Assembly: GCF_001659605.2 (NCBI RefSeq)
Contig: NC_035176.2
Span: 22,358,847-22,422,846, forward strand
Reading direction: 5' to 3'
DNA: 64,000 bases
DNA from: Manihot esculenta
Taxonomy: Eukaryota; Streptophyta; Magnoliopsida; Malpighiales; Euphorbiaceae
Program-made: the position numbers and the translations under genes
Shown here: positions 24,191 through 36,094 of the stretch, piece by piece
Position numbering within the stretch: the first letter of the stretch is position 1
How the letters are laid out: each line of letters opens with the position of its first letter
Notes under the pieces: model-generated
What the model was told of the DNA's origin: nothing
The model's input: the letters and a program-made list of their open reading frames with translations, nothing else
The model's database searches: none

Positions 24191-26478
24191 TGGAATAAAG
24201 TTCAAATAATGCCTATACTTTTAACCAAGGACCAAATAAGCTAATTTTATATTTTTAGCAAATGAATCCAGAAATTTCAATTTAATTAAGACCATTAGTT
24301 ATTTTTAACAAAATAAACCTAATTTTATTTTTAGATAAAAAAGAATATAATAATATTTTTTCTATTTTTTAATCACAAAATATTACTTTTTAATTTTTAA
24401 TTTAAAAATCATTAAATAATATTTAATAAAATTTTTTAAAAAAACCCTAGAATCATCAACTTCTATGTTTTCAACAGCCCAACTCTAGAACCTTATCTTT
24501 CCCTTTTTCTCTTTGGTTTTCTTCCTATAAAAATAATACTTCCATAACTAAAATAAAAATCAATCTCTTTTCTCCTTTTTTTTCCTCTTCTCCTCACAAG
24601 CATTAGCGTCCATTGCTCTCAGATCCAGATATGGGTCTTTTTTTTAAGGTCTGGATATGGGTTTAATCTCAAAAATTTGAGATTTAAGATTAATGGTTTT
24701 GGATTTCTCAATGATAAATACTTACTGCTTTGTTTGAATATCACTAACAAGCTTGCTCATGATGGCTGTTAAAGGTATGATCTAGAAGGATCTTTTGACG
24801 ACTCTTGAATGGCCACTTAAGATCGAGAAGCATTACTCATAAGGCATGTATTTGACACACTTTCTTTGATGGGTTATTGAGTCATTTGTGGACCAATTTG
24901 AGAGAGAAGATAGTCATGGATTTGTTTATAAATTGGGTTTGAATGGCCTAATTTTAAACATTTTTAAGTGTAAAACCTTTTTTTTAAACGAGAATCGGTG
25001 GAATAAAATTTAAAATTTTTTAAATTTATTCAGATATATCTATTACCAGTTAAGTCACATACAATATTCTTGTATTGTTTTATTTTAAAATAAATATTCT
25101 TGTATTGTTGAAACTCATTTATTGATGAGTTAAAATAATTATCTAATAGTAATTATTGAACATACTTAGATAATTTTAAATAATTTTAAATTAGCACTGA
25201 ATTGTGATGAGGGTAAAAATGATATACGGTTTAGATAATAGCTCAGTTAAACTAAATGATTTATTGATATATTTAAATAATTATTTAATAATAAAATAAT
25301 TTTGTATTATCTGAAAATGATTATTTTAATTTTAAACACTATTTTAATTTTAAATATTACTAATTTTAATATTATTTAAATACTTTAAAAAATAAAATAT
25401 TTAATTTTTTGTTTTAAGTATAAAATAAATACGGTCAAATAAGATCCATAATACAAATCCATGCATGGATGGAAATAAATTATATAGTGCATATTGAAAA
25501 CAATAGTTTTAAATAAAACATTTTGAATAACGGATTATAGGATAATGGATTAGGTTTTATTCTGCTTAATGATAATTTTAATTTTTTTAAAAAAACTATA
25601 AGATAACAGATTTATGTGTATATATATATATTGAAGAGTTGTAAAATTTTTCACTTTTATACTTTTATATTGAGTGTCATCAATTCAGAAATATAATTTT
25701 AAGATGCTACCAAATTACTTTTTCTATGAAATTTCTTTTACAACTATTTATTATTTTAATTTTATTTATTCTCTTATAATTTATTTTTAAGTGATAACAA
25801 TAAATTAAAAGTATTTCATACAAATATAAAAAGAAATACTGTTATAAAAAATTTACAAATCTTAGTAAAAGAAATAGAATATTAAATTATCGATTTTTAG
25901 AGTTATTCAATTTAATATTTTAATAATGGATCCAACCAATTAAGAAAATTAATATTAGATGATTTTAAAATAAATATTATATTTTATTATAATTTTTATT
26001 TCATATATTTTTTCATTATTTTAATTTATATAATTAATATATTTTTTTATAAAAAATAAAAATTGAAGTCGTCATATTATAGTATTTTCAAAGATTCATT
26101 TCAAAGAGTGAAAACTTTCCCTGTAACTAATGATGTAATAAAAGAAATTAATGTTGTTTATTTTAATATTCATAAAAATTTTGAATTATTTGTCACTCAA
26201 TTTACTGTTATCAAAAAGCATATCATATCAATTCCTTCAAAAATTTTGAAATACAACTTTCATATTTTTATGATGTTAGTAATTATGTTAGGGAAAATAA
26301 AATTATAGGTTAGTAGTTTTGCTCTCATATAATTTTTAAATTTACTTCTATTATATGTTATTATATTCATTCAATGCTTTTTTTAAAAGATTTTTTGGAT
26401 ATAATTATTCATGTTAAGCTAGTATATAATACAAAAGATGGAAATAAAAGAGATAATATAATTGTTATTAATGGGTAA
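24191..26478. other. Very AT-rich non-coding stretch
   Basis: No supported gene. The first 180 bp (GAATAAAGTTCAAATAATGCC onward) resemble the reverse complement of about 63480-63665. The remainder is homopolymer-rich and full of short ATTTAA words. A small frame at 26063-26308 has no family I recognise. Confidence 0.45.
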
Positions 26479-26983
26479 TAATGTTACTGAAATCAAATTG
26501 ATAATGTGGTTGAAATGAAACTGTGCTGTAATTAGTCTAACGAAACTGTGCTGTAATTGGTTCACCTGTAAGACAGAGAATGTGAGGTGGTCAGCGCCTA
26601 TGACAGCCACTCTGATGCTCAAATCAGTAAATTGAAGAGAAATGCGAGTATAATGTTTAGAACTCAAAAGTAGTTGTGTGAAAGAATAACATACCTTTGT
26701 CTTTGTAAACGTGAGCTTTTATACTGTAAGAGGATAGAGTTAAATATAGCATTTTCTGATAATCCGATGATGATGAGATCAGCTATTTAATAAGAGATCT
26801 CACCGGTTTAACTGGTCAGTGATCCCGTGATTATAGGCGTAACGGGAATCTGCTGGTTTGTGCTTGCTAACGGTAACTTCATGTGAAGGCTCGACCCCTT
26901 CAGGGGAGGGTAAATCTTGATAAAGAACCGGGTGTAATGGTGCTCGGATCTTCTTTTCCTTGGACGATTCTTGGGTAATATTA
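26479..26983 (-). repeat. 3' LTR of the Tat-like element (505 bp)
   Basis: Aligns with 36095-36678 but lacks about 75 bp near its right end (between TTCTTTTCCTTGG and ACGATTC). That accounts for most of the length difference. Shared landmarks are the GTGATTGGTCC region, TTTTATACTGTAAGA, GATCCCGTGATTA and TAACGGTAACTTCATGTGAA. Confidence 0.8.
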
Positions 26984-27306
26984 GAGGTCCTCTGCTGGTC
27001 TTCGATTCTTCAGATTCAAAAGAGACAGCTATTTTCGCGATCAGGGGTACGTGGCCCATTGATTTACGATCTTTTCCTGCTCACGCCATTTTGCCTACCT
27101 AGCTTTTCAAAGATGGCTCCTCCGTTTCTCAAGCCACATTTAAAGCCTGTCGTCAAAACTGTATTATAAGAGCTCTTCTTCTTCTCCAAATATCACTTTT
27201 GCTTCCAACTGTAATCTTTGCTTCTGGAAAGACTTAGTTGCTCCTTCTTTCTTGTTTATACTCCCTTGCTTTCACGGTAATTTCTATTTTTTGTTTTCCT
27301 TTTAAG

Positions 27307-29210
27307 ATGAATAGGAATACTTCATCTTCTTCTCTTATACTTGGTGAAAGTTCTGCCTCTAGCTCCTCCTACGGTCCCATTTGCGCCTCAATTCCTATTG
27401 TTCCGCTGAGAAAGGCTCATGAAAACGAAGGCAGTCTGATCAGTGACATTCCTTCCATCCTAACGAAGCAAGATGTAAGCTGCCTTATGACAAGTACCAG
27501 ATTTCTCGGGTAACCTTCTACATCATTTCCCCCTCCTCGGGCGTTTGCACAGATGAGCAGATCCCAACAGACGATACCATCATAATTTATGAAGAGTAGT
27601 TGAAGGCAGATCTTCGGTTTTCTGTGAATCCATTTTTCACTGAGGTCTTTAGGTTTCACAAACTTTCAGTCATCCAGTTGCATCCCAACAACTGGAGAAT
27701 CTTGGTGGCCTTTCAGTTTGTTTTTTCTAATAACAACATTGAGCCGAGTGTGGCCCTCTTTTCCTAGCTGTACCAGATGGGTACTTGGAGAAATGAAGAG
27801 TTATGATTTTTTAACGGGCGAAAATGCCAGACAATGTTCAATCGCATACCCTCTTAATTGAAGTGGTAGAAAAATAAACTTTTTATCCTCCATCATCGTA
27901 CTTCCGGGGTTTTAGATGCCTCTGAATGAGCTAAAATCTGTGGGTGAAACTGAAGAAGAATGGGGTCCAACCGAAGAGGGATAAAGATGAGGTTTTAGCA
28001 TTTCTCTTGACAATGACTAGGTCCCTCAGATAGCGGACATTACCAAAATGGTGAGGAACACCGTTTTGTCTTGGCAGAGCCATCTTGAGGCAAGCTATAC
28101 TCAGGATCCTCATCCGCCTAGCCTTTCTGGCCTTAGGGAGAGCGCCTCTCTGGCCAGAAGTCAGGAAATTTTTCTTTCTGCCTTCTTTTAGATTTCAAAC
28201 TGCCTTACTTTGTAATTTATGCAAATATAGTCGGATCAAGAAGCAAATTTACTGAAGCGGCGCGTGCTATCCGCAAAGGCAAAGCTATTGCTACGGCAAC
28301 CGATCCTTTTCCTAAGTGTGCTCATCGAGCGAAACAAGTAGTCATGCTTCTTCCTCCTTCTCCCCCACCTACAATAGAAGAGTTGGCTCACTCACAGCCT
28401 GAGTCTTCTGCATAGGGTGCCTTTGCATTTGTCCCAATTTTCAAGCCTTTTGTTGTAGTCCCCACTTCTATTGAGCCCACTCTTGCAATCGTGGGGGTTG
28501 ATTTCTCATGGCCTCTTAGCATTCAACGGTTGGCGCTAATTCGAACGCCCTCTCTCCTTGAAGATCCCATCCTGGCCATCCTATTAACCAAGAATGCTCT
28601 GAGGCCTGCAGACCGCAGTCGCCTAAACGAGGTTGAAACGGATGATCTTTTTGATAACATCATGCATTCTGCCCAAGAGAGTGCCTTCTAAGCATATATG
28701 GCCAAAGAGCGTAATAAGGTTCTGAGGCAGGAGTCCGGTGCTCAAGAAACAAGCAAAAGACTCCTGGAAGAGGAATACTCGAGGCTAAAGACTCGGGTTG
28801 AAAAAGTGGAAGGCACAATGAAAAAGACTCTAGAGTCAGTAGACAAACTCCAGGCAAACCTGGGTGAGGTCCACGCTTCCAAACTTGCCCTTGAGAATTG
28901 GGCTAAGAGTGATGAGGATCAAGTGGCCATGCTTCATCGCCAAGTCTAGGAGCTGCAGTCTCAGGTTGAAAAGAACCAGGCCACCTCCCACCAGATTGCT
29001 AAAGTAGAGGTCGAGCTTCAAGAGTCGATGGCCCAGGGAAGAGAGATGTTCGTCGAGGGCTAAGACTTAGTCGAGAAGGAACTGGTGAAGCGGTTTCCTT
29101 ATGAGGACTTTTCTTGGATAGATGACATCTTTTCAGAGGAGGAGAAGGATGAGGATGAGCATGAGGAGGAGAGAATTGATAATATCGACCTAGCCCTACA
29201 GAAAATATAA
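27307..29210 (+). pseudogene. Accessory antisense ORF, 'putative gypsy-type transposon' domain plus coiled coil
   Basis: Starts MNRNTSSSSLILGES at 27307, 320 bp inside the LTR and opposite to gag. The N-terminal part (to about 27900) reads through two frames as IPSILTKQDV, DDTIIIYEE, LRFSVNPFFTEVF and QLHPNNWRILVAFQF. This matches the plant domain called putative gypsy-type transposon (PF04195 by memory). A second part (about 28250-29210) is an alanine/serine linker, then a long charged coiled coil (28700-29060, ERNKVLRQESGAQETSKRLL), and an acidic tail near EDFSWIDDIFSEEEKDEDE. In-frame stops and shifts are present. Its role is unknown even in intact relatives. Confidence 0.7.
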
Positions 29211-29421
29211 TAGATATAGAGAATGCTAATGTGATAGACACTCTTGAAATTGTCCCTCCTTCTTTGTAATCTTTTGAGTTTTTAATGAAAAATATTATTT
29301 ATTATCTTTTGTGTGCTTTGTATGATCGGTACTCATCTGTAACCCTCTTCCATTTATTACCAATCCAGAATTCAATAATTAATAAAACTTGCTAAGGGGT
29401 TAATACCCAATCATAGCATCT
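29211..29421. other. Short tail of accessory ORF region before nested element
   Basis: A 3'-UTR-like AT-rich stretch, including TTTTTAATGAAAAATATT, ends at the CATCT target site of the nested element. Sequence of the host element resumes at 34672. Confidence 0.5.
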
Positions 29422-30771
29422 TGATAGAGCATAATTTGGTCCATTTTATTATGATACTATTGATGTTAATTTACACTTTTTCTACCTAATGTTGTGATTT
29501 TAATCTTATTCTGTAGAAAATGGTATAAAGAGACAATTTGGTGAAAATGCCTATAAAACTGCCTTAAATGGAGCAAAGGAGAGCAAGCATGCCAAGTGCA
29601 ACTGAAAAGAGCCAAATAAGGAAAGCAATTTGAAATTCAAATTTCAAATCCTTAAGAGAATTCAAAATTCAAAATCAAGATTCAGCTCATTAAGGAAAGT
29701 GCTAAATAAGGAAGGTGCCAAATAAGGAAAGTTGCAAACAAGGAAAGTGCAGAGCAATTTGAAATTTAAGATCTTCAAGAATCCTTTTCCTTATTTAAGA
29801 AGCCAAATCCTCAAGATGCACATTCAGATTTTGAAATTCAAATTCAGCTTGTCAAAGAAGCCAAAGAAGTCACACATTCCACACATGCCTTGCACATTCA
29901 AAATTCAAATTGCAAAGAGAGGCCCCACATCCTTTATACAATAGGCAGCAAGACTTGGGCAGACTTGGGCAGCAGTTTGAAGACACTTGGGAAGCAACTA
30001 AGAAGACCTAGAGCAGCATCTTAAATCCTTTATAATCCTCCCAAAGGCTGCCGCACAAGCTTGGTCCATCCTTCTCCCAATCGGCGCACAAGGCTCCACT
30101 TCTTGAATGCACATGGGCAGCACTTGGGCAGCAGCATGGGCAGCCACTAGGGCAACACAAGAACTCTATAAATTCATCACAAAGGCTGCCGCACAGGACA
30201 CATAAAGACTTCACTCCAATTCGGCCAAGAAGGGCCAGCTGCACCACCTCTCTAAGGCTCTCCATCTTCGGTTCTTCTTGTTTCTTTCTTCTTTTCTTTT
30301 ATTTTCTATTTTGTTTCAGCCATGAGTGGCTGAAACCTTTTATTCTAGTTGAGAATTAGGTGAAACTTTGGTTGTTCTATGGATTGTGAGATTTGAACAA
30401 CCAAAGAAACATAGTGTCAATGATCAATCCTAACAACTGAAGTGAATCCGATTCTTCAACTAGAGCTTTCTCATTATTGATTTCTTTTATTTTAATTATT
30501 TGCCTTCTTTTACTGCTTTCAGTTTTAGATCTCTTGAATCAATCTCAAAACCCTCCCATTTTACTTTCAGTTTATTTGCTTTCAGTTTATCTCGTTTCAG
30601 TTTACTTCTCTTTCAGTTTATTTTTATTTCAGTTAATTCTCCTGATCTTGATAAGGAAGATAGGTAAGTTTTCAATTCTCTGTGGATTCGATCCTTTACC
30701 ACTATCCGCAGTAGTAATATTGTTGATAACCGGAAATGTTATTTTTTACCGGTTTCAACAACCGCGAGTCA
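29422..30771 (+). repeat. 5' LTR of the Athila-like element (1350 bp)
   Basis: Starts TGATAGAGCA and ends CCGCGAGTCA. It includes the TTTCAGTTTA run repeated at 30560-30630 and a CTTTATACAATAGGCAGCAAG segment shared with the other LTR. The small frames inside it are not genes. Confidence 0.92.
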
Positions 30772-30776
30772 AAAAT

Positions 30777-30794
30777 TGGCGCCGTTGCCGGGGA
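30777..30794 (+). other. Primer-binding site, tRNA-Asp type
   Basis: TGGCGCCGTTGCCGGGGA starts 5 bases after the LTR end. It is the primer site of Athila/Tat-lineage elements, complementary to the 3' end of tRNA-Asp. Confidence 0.9.
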
Positions 30795-30951
30795 ATTGAT
30801 TTAACTAATCTGTTTTTCTTTCAGGACCAAATCAGGAACAAAGCACCACCAAGTCTGCCTCTGAAGAAGCCACCATCGCAGATCAACTTTCTGAAACCCC
30901 TGAATCGCACCGAACCTTCACAAGAAGAGCATGCCATCGTAGAACTGATTC

Positions 30952-32214
30952 ATGGATGAGGTAAGTACATCTGTTCTCTATTCTCAACTTTTTGAACTCA
31001 CCTCTATTGTGAAAAGTTATGTCATAGGTCGAGCTCAACAATTTCAGCCACCAAGGCCATGTAGGATCTGTGCATATGTAGGACACCCAACTGATCAATG
31101 TCCTACACTTTATGAGTATGACCAACCAGTGCATGCGTTTGAAAGATTCAATACTTAGCAAGTACATGAATTTGGAGGATTCAATAGTCAGCCTAGACAT
31201 GCATTTGGAGGATTCTATGAACAGCCAAGACATGATCCATACTATAGCACATACAATCTAGGTTGGAGAGATTATCCAAACTTCAGTTATGCAGGGGCAA
31301 ACGACTACCAGGATTATCAAGGATATCAAGCCCAACCAGCACCTTTAAGTTCCAACCAGCACCTTGAGAAGATGATAAAGACAATGGCAATTTCTGTGTA
31401 AAGCCTCAAACAGCAGATTGGAAAAATGGCCACCTCAATGAATGCAATCATATTAAGAAGAGAGGAAGAGCTTCAAGATGCTAAGGCTGATGATGAAAGC
31501 TCACAAGTACAAGAACAAGCTACTGAAGAAACACAACCAGAAAACTATTTGTCCAAACAAACCAGTCAAACAGAACTTGTTGATAATTTAGATATCATTG
31601 ATTGTTTGAGCAAAGATGTTTTTGATATAAATCAAGATGATATTCTGAACAATGATCTTTGCAGGGAAGAGAGCCAGAAAGAGCCAAAACTGAAGGACAC
31701 TGTTTGTTGCATCCAACAGGTGGACTGCAACCATGCACAGAATAAGAGAGAGCCAATCGCACCTCTTCAGATCAGCCTTGTGCAGACAGAGGGAACTCCA
31801 ACCGAACCACCTTAGCTTGGATCGCAGGACAGTCCTGCAACACTTCCCATCGCACCTATTCAGCTTCCATCGCATGAAACTCCTTCCAGCCTTCTACTGC
31901 AGACCAATCATGCACAGAAGGAGGCAACTGAAACCAATTCAGCCATGGATCCAACGCAAACAGCCCATGCTCACAAGGAACAAGTGGAAGTCCAATCGCC
32001 CAAACCAAAGGAGCATGCAGATCAATACCTGCCCAAACCACCAGATAAGGTAGAATTTGTTTTGCCTGAGTTTAATACCAAATTGCAGCCACCTATGGAG
32101 AAATATGAATTGAAGTTGGAAGTGCTTAAAAATGCAAACATAAGGGCTAGAGCCACACCTCATCTAAAAGAGGAGAAGCTAATCATGTTACTTCATGAGT
32201 ACATGAAAAAATAA
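30952..32214 (+). pseudogene. gag: Athila-like gag C-terminal frame with three in-frame stops
   Basis: One reading frame of 421 codons from MDEVSTSVL to LLHEYMKK is broken by stops at 31156-31158, 31399-31401 and 31813-31815, with no frameshift. Near the start is a CCHC knuckle, CRICAYVGHPTDQC (31060-31101). Repeats of the form FGGF(N/Y)xQPRHAF and a YYSTYNLGWRDYPNFSY segment follow; the last is typical of Athila-type gag. The rest is charged and Q/E-rich. The capsid core upstream of the knuckle is missing or not recognisable, so this is a shortened gag. Three stops with no shift suggest decay by base substitution. Confidence 0.75.
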
Positions 32215-33319
32215 GATGGGCAATGACCATATCAAAAGGAGTGCTACACTTTTCACTCAATGCAGTTGGGACTCTTTTCCCTTCCCCAATTACTTGAGCC
32301 TTGATCAAGTGGATCGCACCATGCACACCACATCCAGGGGAGTACTTAGTTTTCTTTTGCATTTTAATTTTTTCAATACATTGAGGACAATGCATGATTT
32401 AGGTGTGGGGTGCATATTTCTGAATCTTTATTTTTGTTTATTTTTGCTTTGATTTTCAGTTTGAATTTTTGTTTTCATTTTCAGTGTGATTTTTTTTTCA
32501 ATTTTTTGTTTTTGCTTTCAATAACACACACAACCACAGTCTTCTTCCTTTTTGTGTTCCATTTTGCTTCACTCAAACTAATAGACTATGTTGAGCTTTC
32601 TTTCTATGACTCCATTAATGTGATGACTCTTTAAACTTGTGTTGAATCAATTGCAGTGAGTTGTATTCATGTTTGGGAATTGCCTTTTGAATTGAATCTT
32701 TGAGCTTGCCATGGTGAAAAATATATTGATGACACTCATTAGAGAGAATGAATTGAAAGATGTGTGAATGAACTTAATATGACTTGTTTTAGCAATTGGT
32801 GTTGATTTGCCCAATGCATTGATTAAAGAAATTCGGCAAAAGCCTAGACTTCATGAGCACAAATTGAAAACTGCTCCAATGGTTGAAAGACTATGAACAG
32901 AGCTAGTAGAAACTTGGACAGGTGACCAACTGAGTAACTGGGGGTGGGTATCACAAATATGTACCTTCACGTCAAAAGTTTGGTGACTTTTTCAAGCAAG
33001 ATTAAAGTGCAAAAAGTTGAATAAAGTGTTTCAAGGTAAGGGCAAGTCAATCCGAAAGCTAAGAAGAGTCTTAATTGAACAAATAATATGTGCATGTGTA
33101 ATCTCTCTCTCGAGAAAAATAAATACTAGCCATGGTAGGAAAATGGAGACAAGGAAAGAAGGTGAGTAACCTTGATGCTTACATTCTTCACTACAATGAT
33201 TCAAAGTAAGTATCTAGAGTAAGAGCTTAAGTGGAAAAAAAGGATCAAGTAGCAAAGAGAGCTTGTTTGACTAAGTTTATTTGCTTGAGGACAAGCAAAA
33301 GGTTAGGTGTGGGGGTATT
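32215..33319 (+). other. Non-coding 3' internal part and polypurine tract
   Basis: About 1.1 kb with no gene. It includes CAATACATTGAGGACAATGCATGATTTAGGTGTGGGG-type wording near 32375-32407, commonly seen after the coding region of Athila elements. A second copy, AGGTGTGGGGGTAT (33305-33318), abuts the 3' LTR and serves as the polypurine tract. Confidence 0.65.
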
Positions 33320-34666
33320 TGATAGAGCATAATTTAGTCCATTTTATTATGATATTATTGATGTTAATTTACACTTTTTCTGCCTAATTTTGTGATTTTA
33401 ATCTTATTCTGCAGAAAATGGTGTAAAGAGACAATTTGGTGAAAATGCCCCTAAAACTACCTTAAATGGAGCAAAGGATAGCAAGCATGCCAAGTGCAAC
33501 TGAAAGGAGCCAAATAAGGAAAGCAATTTGAAATTTAAATTTCAAATCCTTAAGAGAATTCAAAATTCAAAATCAAGATTCAGTTTATTAAGGAAAGTGC
33601 TAAATAAGGAAGGTGCCAAATAAGGAAAGTTGCAAACAAGGAAAGTGCAGAACAATTTGAAATTCAAGATCTTCAAGAATCCTTTTCCTTATTTAAGAAG
33701 CCAAATCTTCAAGATGCACATTCAAATTTTGAAATTCAAATTCAGCTTGTCATAGAAGCCAAGGAAGTCACACATGCCACACATGCCTTGTACATTCAAA
33801 ATTCAAATTGCAAAGAGAGGCCCCACATCCTTTATACAATAGGCGGCAAGACTTGGGCAGACTTGGGCAGCAGCTTGAAGACACTTGGGTAGCAAGTAAG
33901 AAGACCTAGAGCAGCATCTTAAATCCTTTGTAATCCTCCCAAAGGCTGACAAGCTTGGTCCATCCTTCTCCCAATCGGCGCACAAGGCTCCACTTCTTGA
34001 ATGCACATGGGCAGCACTTGGGCAGCAGCGTGGGCAGCCACTAGAGCAACACAAGAACTCTATAAATTCATCACAAAGGCTGCCACATAGGAAACATAAG
34101 GACTTCACTCCAATTCGGCCAAGAAGGGCCAGCCGCACCACCTCTCCAAGGCTCTCCATCTTCGGTTCTTCTTGTTTCTTTCTTCTTTTCTTTTATTTTC
34201 TGTTTTGTTTCAGCCATGAGTGGCTGAAACCTTTGATTCTATTTGAGAATTAGGTGAAATTTTGGTTGTTCTATGGATTGTGAGTTCTGAACAACCAAAG
34301 AAACATAGTGTTAATGATCAATCCTAACAACTGAAGTGAATCTGATTCTTCAACTAGAGCTTTCTCATTATTGATTTCTTTTATTTTAATTATTTGCCTT
34401 CTTTTACTGCTTTCAGTTTTAGATCTCTTGAATCAATCTCAAAACCTCCCCCATTTTACTTTCAGTTTATTTGCTTTTAGTTTATCTCGTTTCAGTTTAC
34501 TTCTCTTTCAGTTTATTTTTGTTTCAATTAATTCTCCTGGTCTTGATAAGGAAGATAGGTAAGTTTTCAATTCTCTATGGATTCGATCCTTTACCACTAT
34601 CTACAGTAGTAATATTGTTGATAACCGGAAAGATTATTTTTGACTGGCTTTGACAATCGTAAGTCA
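33320..34666 (+). repeat. 3' LTR of the Athila-like element (1347 bp)
   Basis: Starts TGATAGAGCA, ends CGTAAGTCA, and is followed by the TSD CATCT. It matches 29422-30771 throughout, with scattered substitutions and small indels. Confidence 0.92.
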
Positions 34667-34689
34667 CATCTGGTCATTAATTTAACAGC

Positions 34690-35450
34690 TAGGCATAAAA
34701 TAACTCGCCCTTTTTTGTAAAACGATACTAACACCCGGACATGTGGCCTAACTGATACCCGCCTTACAACATGAAATGTCTTAGAGAAATTTTTATATAG
34801 GATTAACACCCAGTCATTGAACCTAGCGGATACCCGCATTGTGGCTTAGCGTCAAATGCCTTAGAAAATTCTGCATGAGACTAAGACTCGGTCTTCTGGC
34901 CTGACGGATTTTCAACTTGTGGCCTTGTTTTATTGGAATTAACACCTAGTCTCCTGGCCTGATAGATTCTCGGCTTATGGCCTTATTTTAGTGGGACTAA
35001 CACTCGGTCTTATGGCCTTGTTTTAGTGGGACTACGAATTATCAACTTATGGCCTAGTTTTAATAGGACTAACATCTAGTCTCCTGGCCTGATGGATTTT
35101 CAACTTATGGCCTGGTTTTAGTAAGACTAACAACCGGTCTTCTAGCCTAACGGAATCCCATCATATGGCCTTGTTTTAGTGGGACTAACACCCAGTCTTC
35201 TAACCTAACGGATTCTCAACTTATGGCCTTATTTAGTAGGACTAACACCCAGTCTTCTAGCCTGACAGATTTTCGACTTATAGCCTTGTTTATATAGGTC
35301 GAAATCTCTATCTTCTGACTTGACAAATTCCTGACTTATGGCCTAAAAACTTTTTTTATATGGGTCCAACGCCCGGTCTTTTGGCCTGATGGATTTCCGA
35401 CTTATGGCCTAGAAACTTTTGTTTATATGGGTCTGATGCTCGGTCTTTGA
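34690..35450 (-). repeat. Tandem array of about 58-bp units
   Basis: Ten or more diverged units carry words like GGTCTTCTGGCCTGACGG, CAACTTATGGCCT and TTTTAGTGGGACTAACA. It sits between the gag remnant and the accessory ORF of the Tat-like element, the same position as the 118-bp array at 7433-7910. The two arrays share the TTATGGCCT and TACCCGCCTTA style of wording but differ in period. Confidence 0.8.
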
Positions 35451-35539
35451 TGAATGCTCTTTAAAATTTTTGAAGAAGGCAATCCCATCGGTCCTTACAC
35501 TGAATCACAACACATAAAAGAAAAATACCTCATTAACTA

Positions 35540-35984
35540 TTATTGATAAAATTTTCTTAGATTTTTTCCGAAAGGGGTGAGGCACAACCAAGCCAAAGTC
35601 CTCCTCTTGCTCCTTCTAGTACCTTTGAACAGCCCTTACCAGCTTCCAATCTACACCTTTCGGAGCATTGTCTGATTCTTCTTCTAATTCAGCCTTCCCT
35701 TCAAACCGTTTCTCGATTGCCTCTATTCGAGTCTTCGGGGTGTCAACAGAGGCTTCCTCCCTTCTTCTGGGAGACATGACTGATGCCTCCCCCCGAACCT
35801 TGTACTGCTTGAGAGTAGCCTGTAACTTTTGAATGTATTGGATTGTTTGCTCATTGTTCAGGTTGTTGAGATCTACTTCATTGACTATTGAGGGGTGGTG
35901 TTTTCTCCATTGTCAAAGGGTGGAAGAAATAATGGCGCCCTCATTGGTAGCAACCTTGGTAGCAGCTCGTGAACTATCGGCCAT
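35540..35984 (-). pseudogene. gag: Tat-like gag N-terminal remnant
   Basis: Starts MADSSRAATKVATNEGAI at minus 35984, 110 bp inside the 5' LTR. It matches the fragment at 7930-8703, including the KGVDWKLV segment and the NLNNEQ(T)IQYI helix. A stop and frame changes interrupt it, and the zinc-binding part is lost or not recognisable before the tandem array. Confidence 0.7.
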
Positions 35985-36094
35985 TCTGAGAAAGAGCAGA
36001 GAGAGATTTCTTTCTAAGAGAAAAGGAATAAGAAACTGGATTTAATTTAAATGAACGGAAAGGATTCAATGGATTTCCAAGCAACGGAATCAAA

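Larger units (their letters stand above)
29422..34666 (+). mobile_element. Athila-like non-autonomous LTR element (LARD type), complete
   Basis: LTRs at 29422-30771 and 33320-34666 start TGATAGAGCATAATTT and end GTCA. A perfect 5-bp TSD, CATCT, lies at 29417-29421 and 34667-34671. The primer site TGGCGCCGTTGCCGGGGA follows the 5' LTR and a GGTGTGGGGGTAT polypurine tract precedes the 3' LTR, as in Athila/Tat elements. The internal part (2.5 kb) holds only a broken gag-like frame and non-coding sequence. No protease, RT or integrase is present. It is nested in the Tat-like element, so it arrived later. The two LTRs differ by scattered substitutions and small indels, a few percent by eye. Confidence 0.92.

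Noticed and set aside
23952..24198. Two overlapping plus frames with a basic KKEKRRGKR run
   Set aside because: The basic run is a purine-rich low-complexity tract; no domain and no support for a gene.
26063..26308. 81-aa frame in AT-rich DNA
   Set aside because: No recognised family; base composition matches the surroundings and it stands alone.
30477..30959. 160-aa hydrophobic frame
   Set aside because: It lies in the 5' LTR and across the primer site of the Athila-like element; the hydrophobic run comes from TTTCAGTTTA repeats. No start context or homologue recognised.
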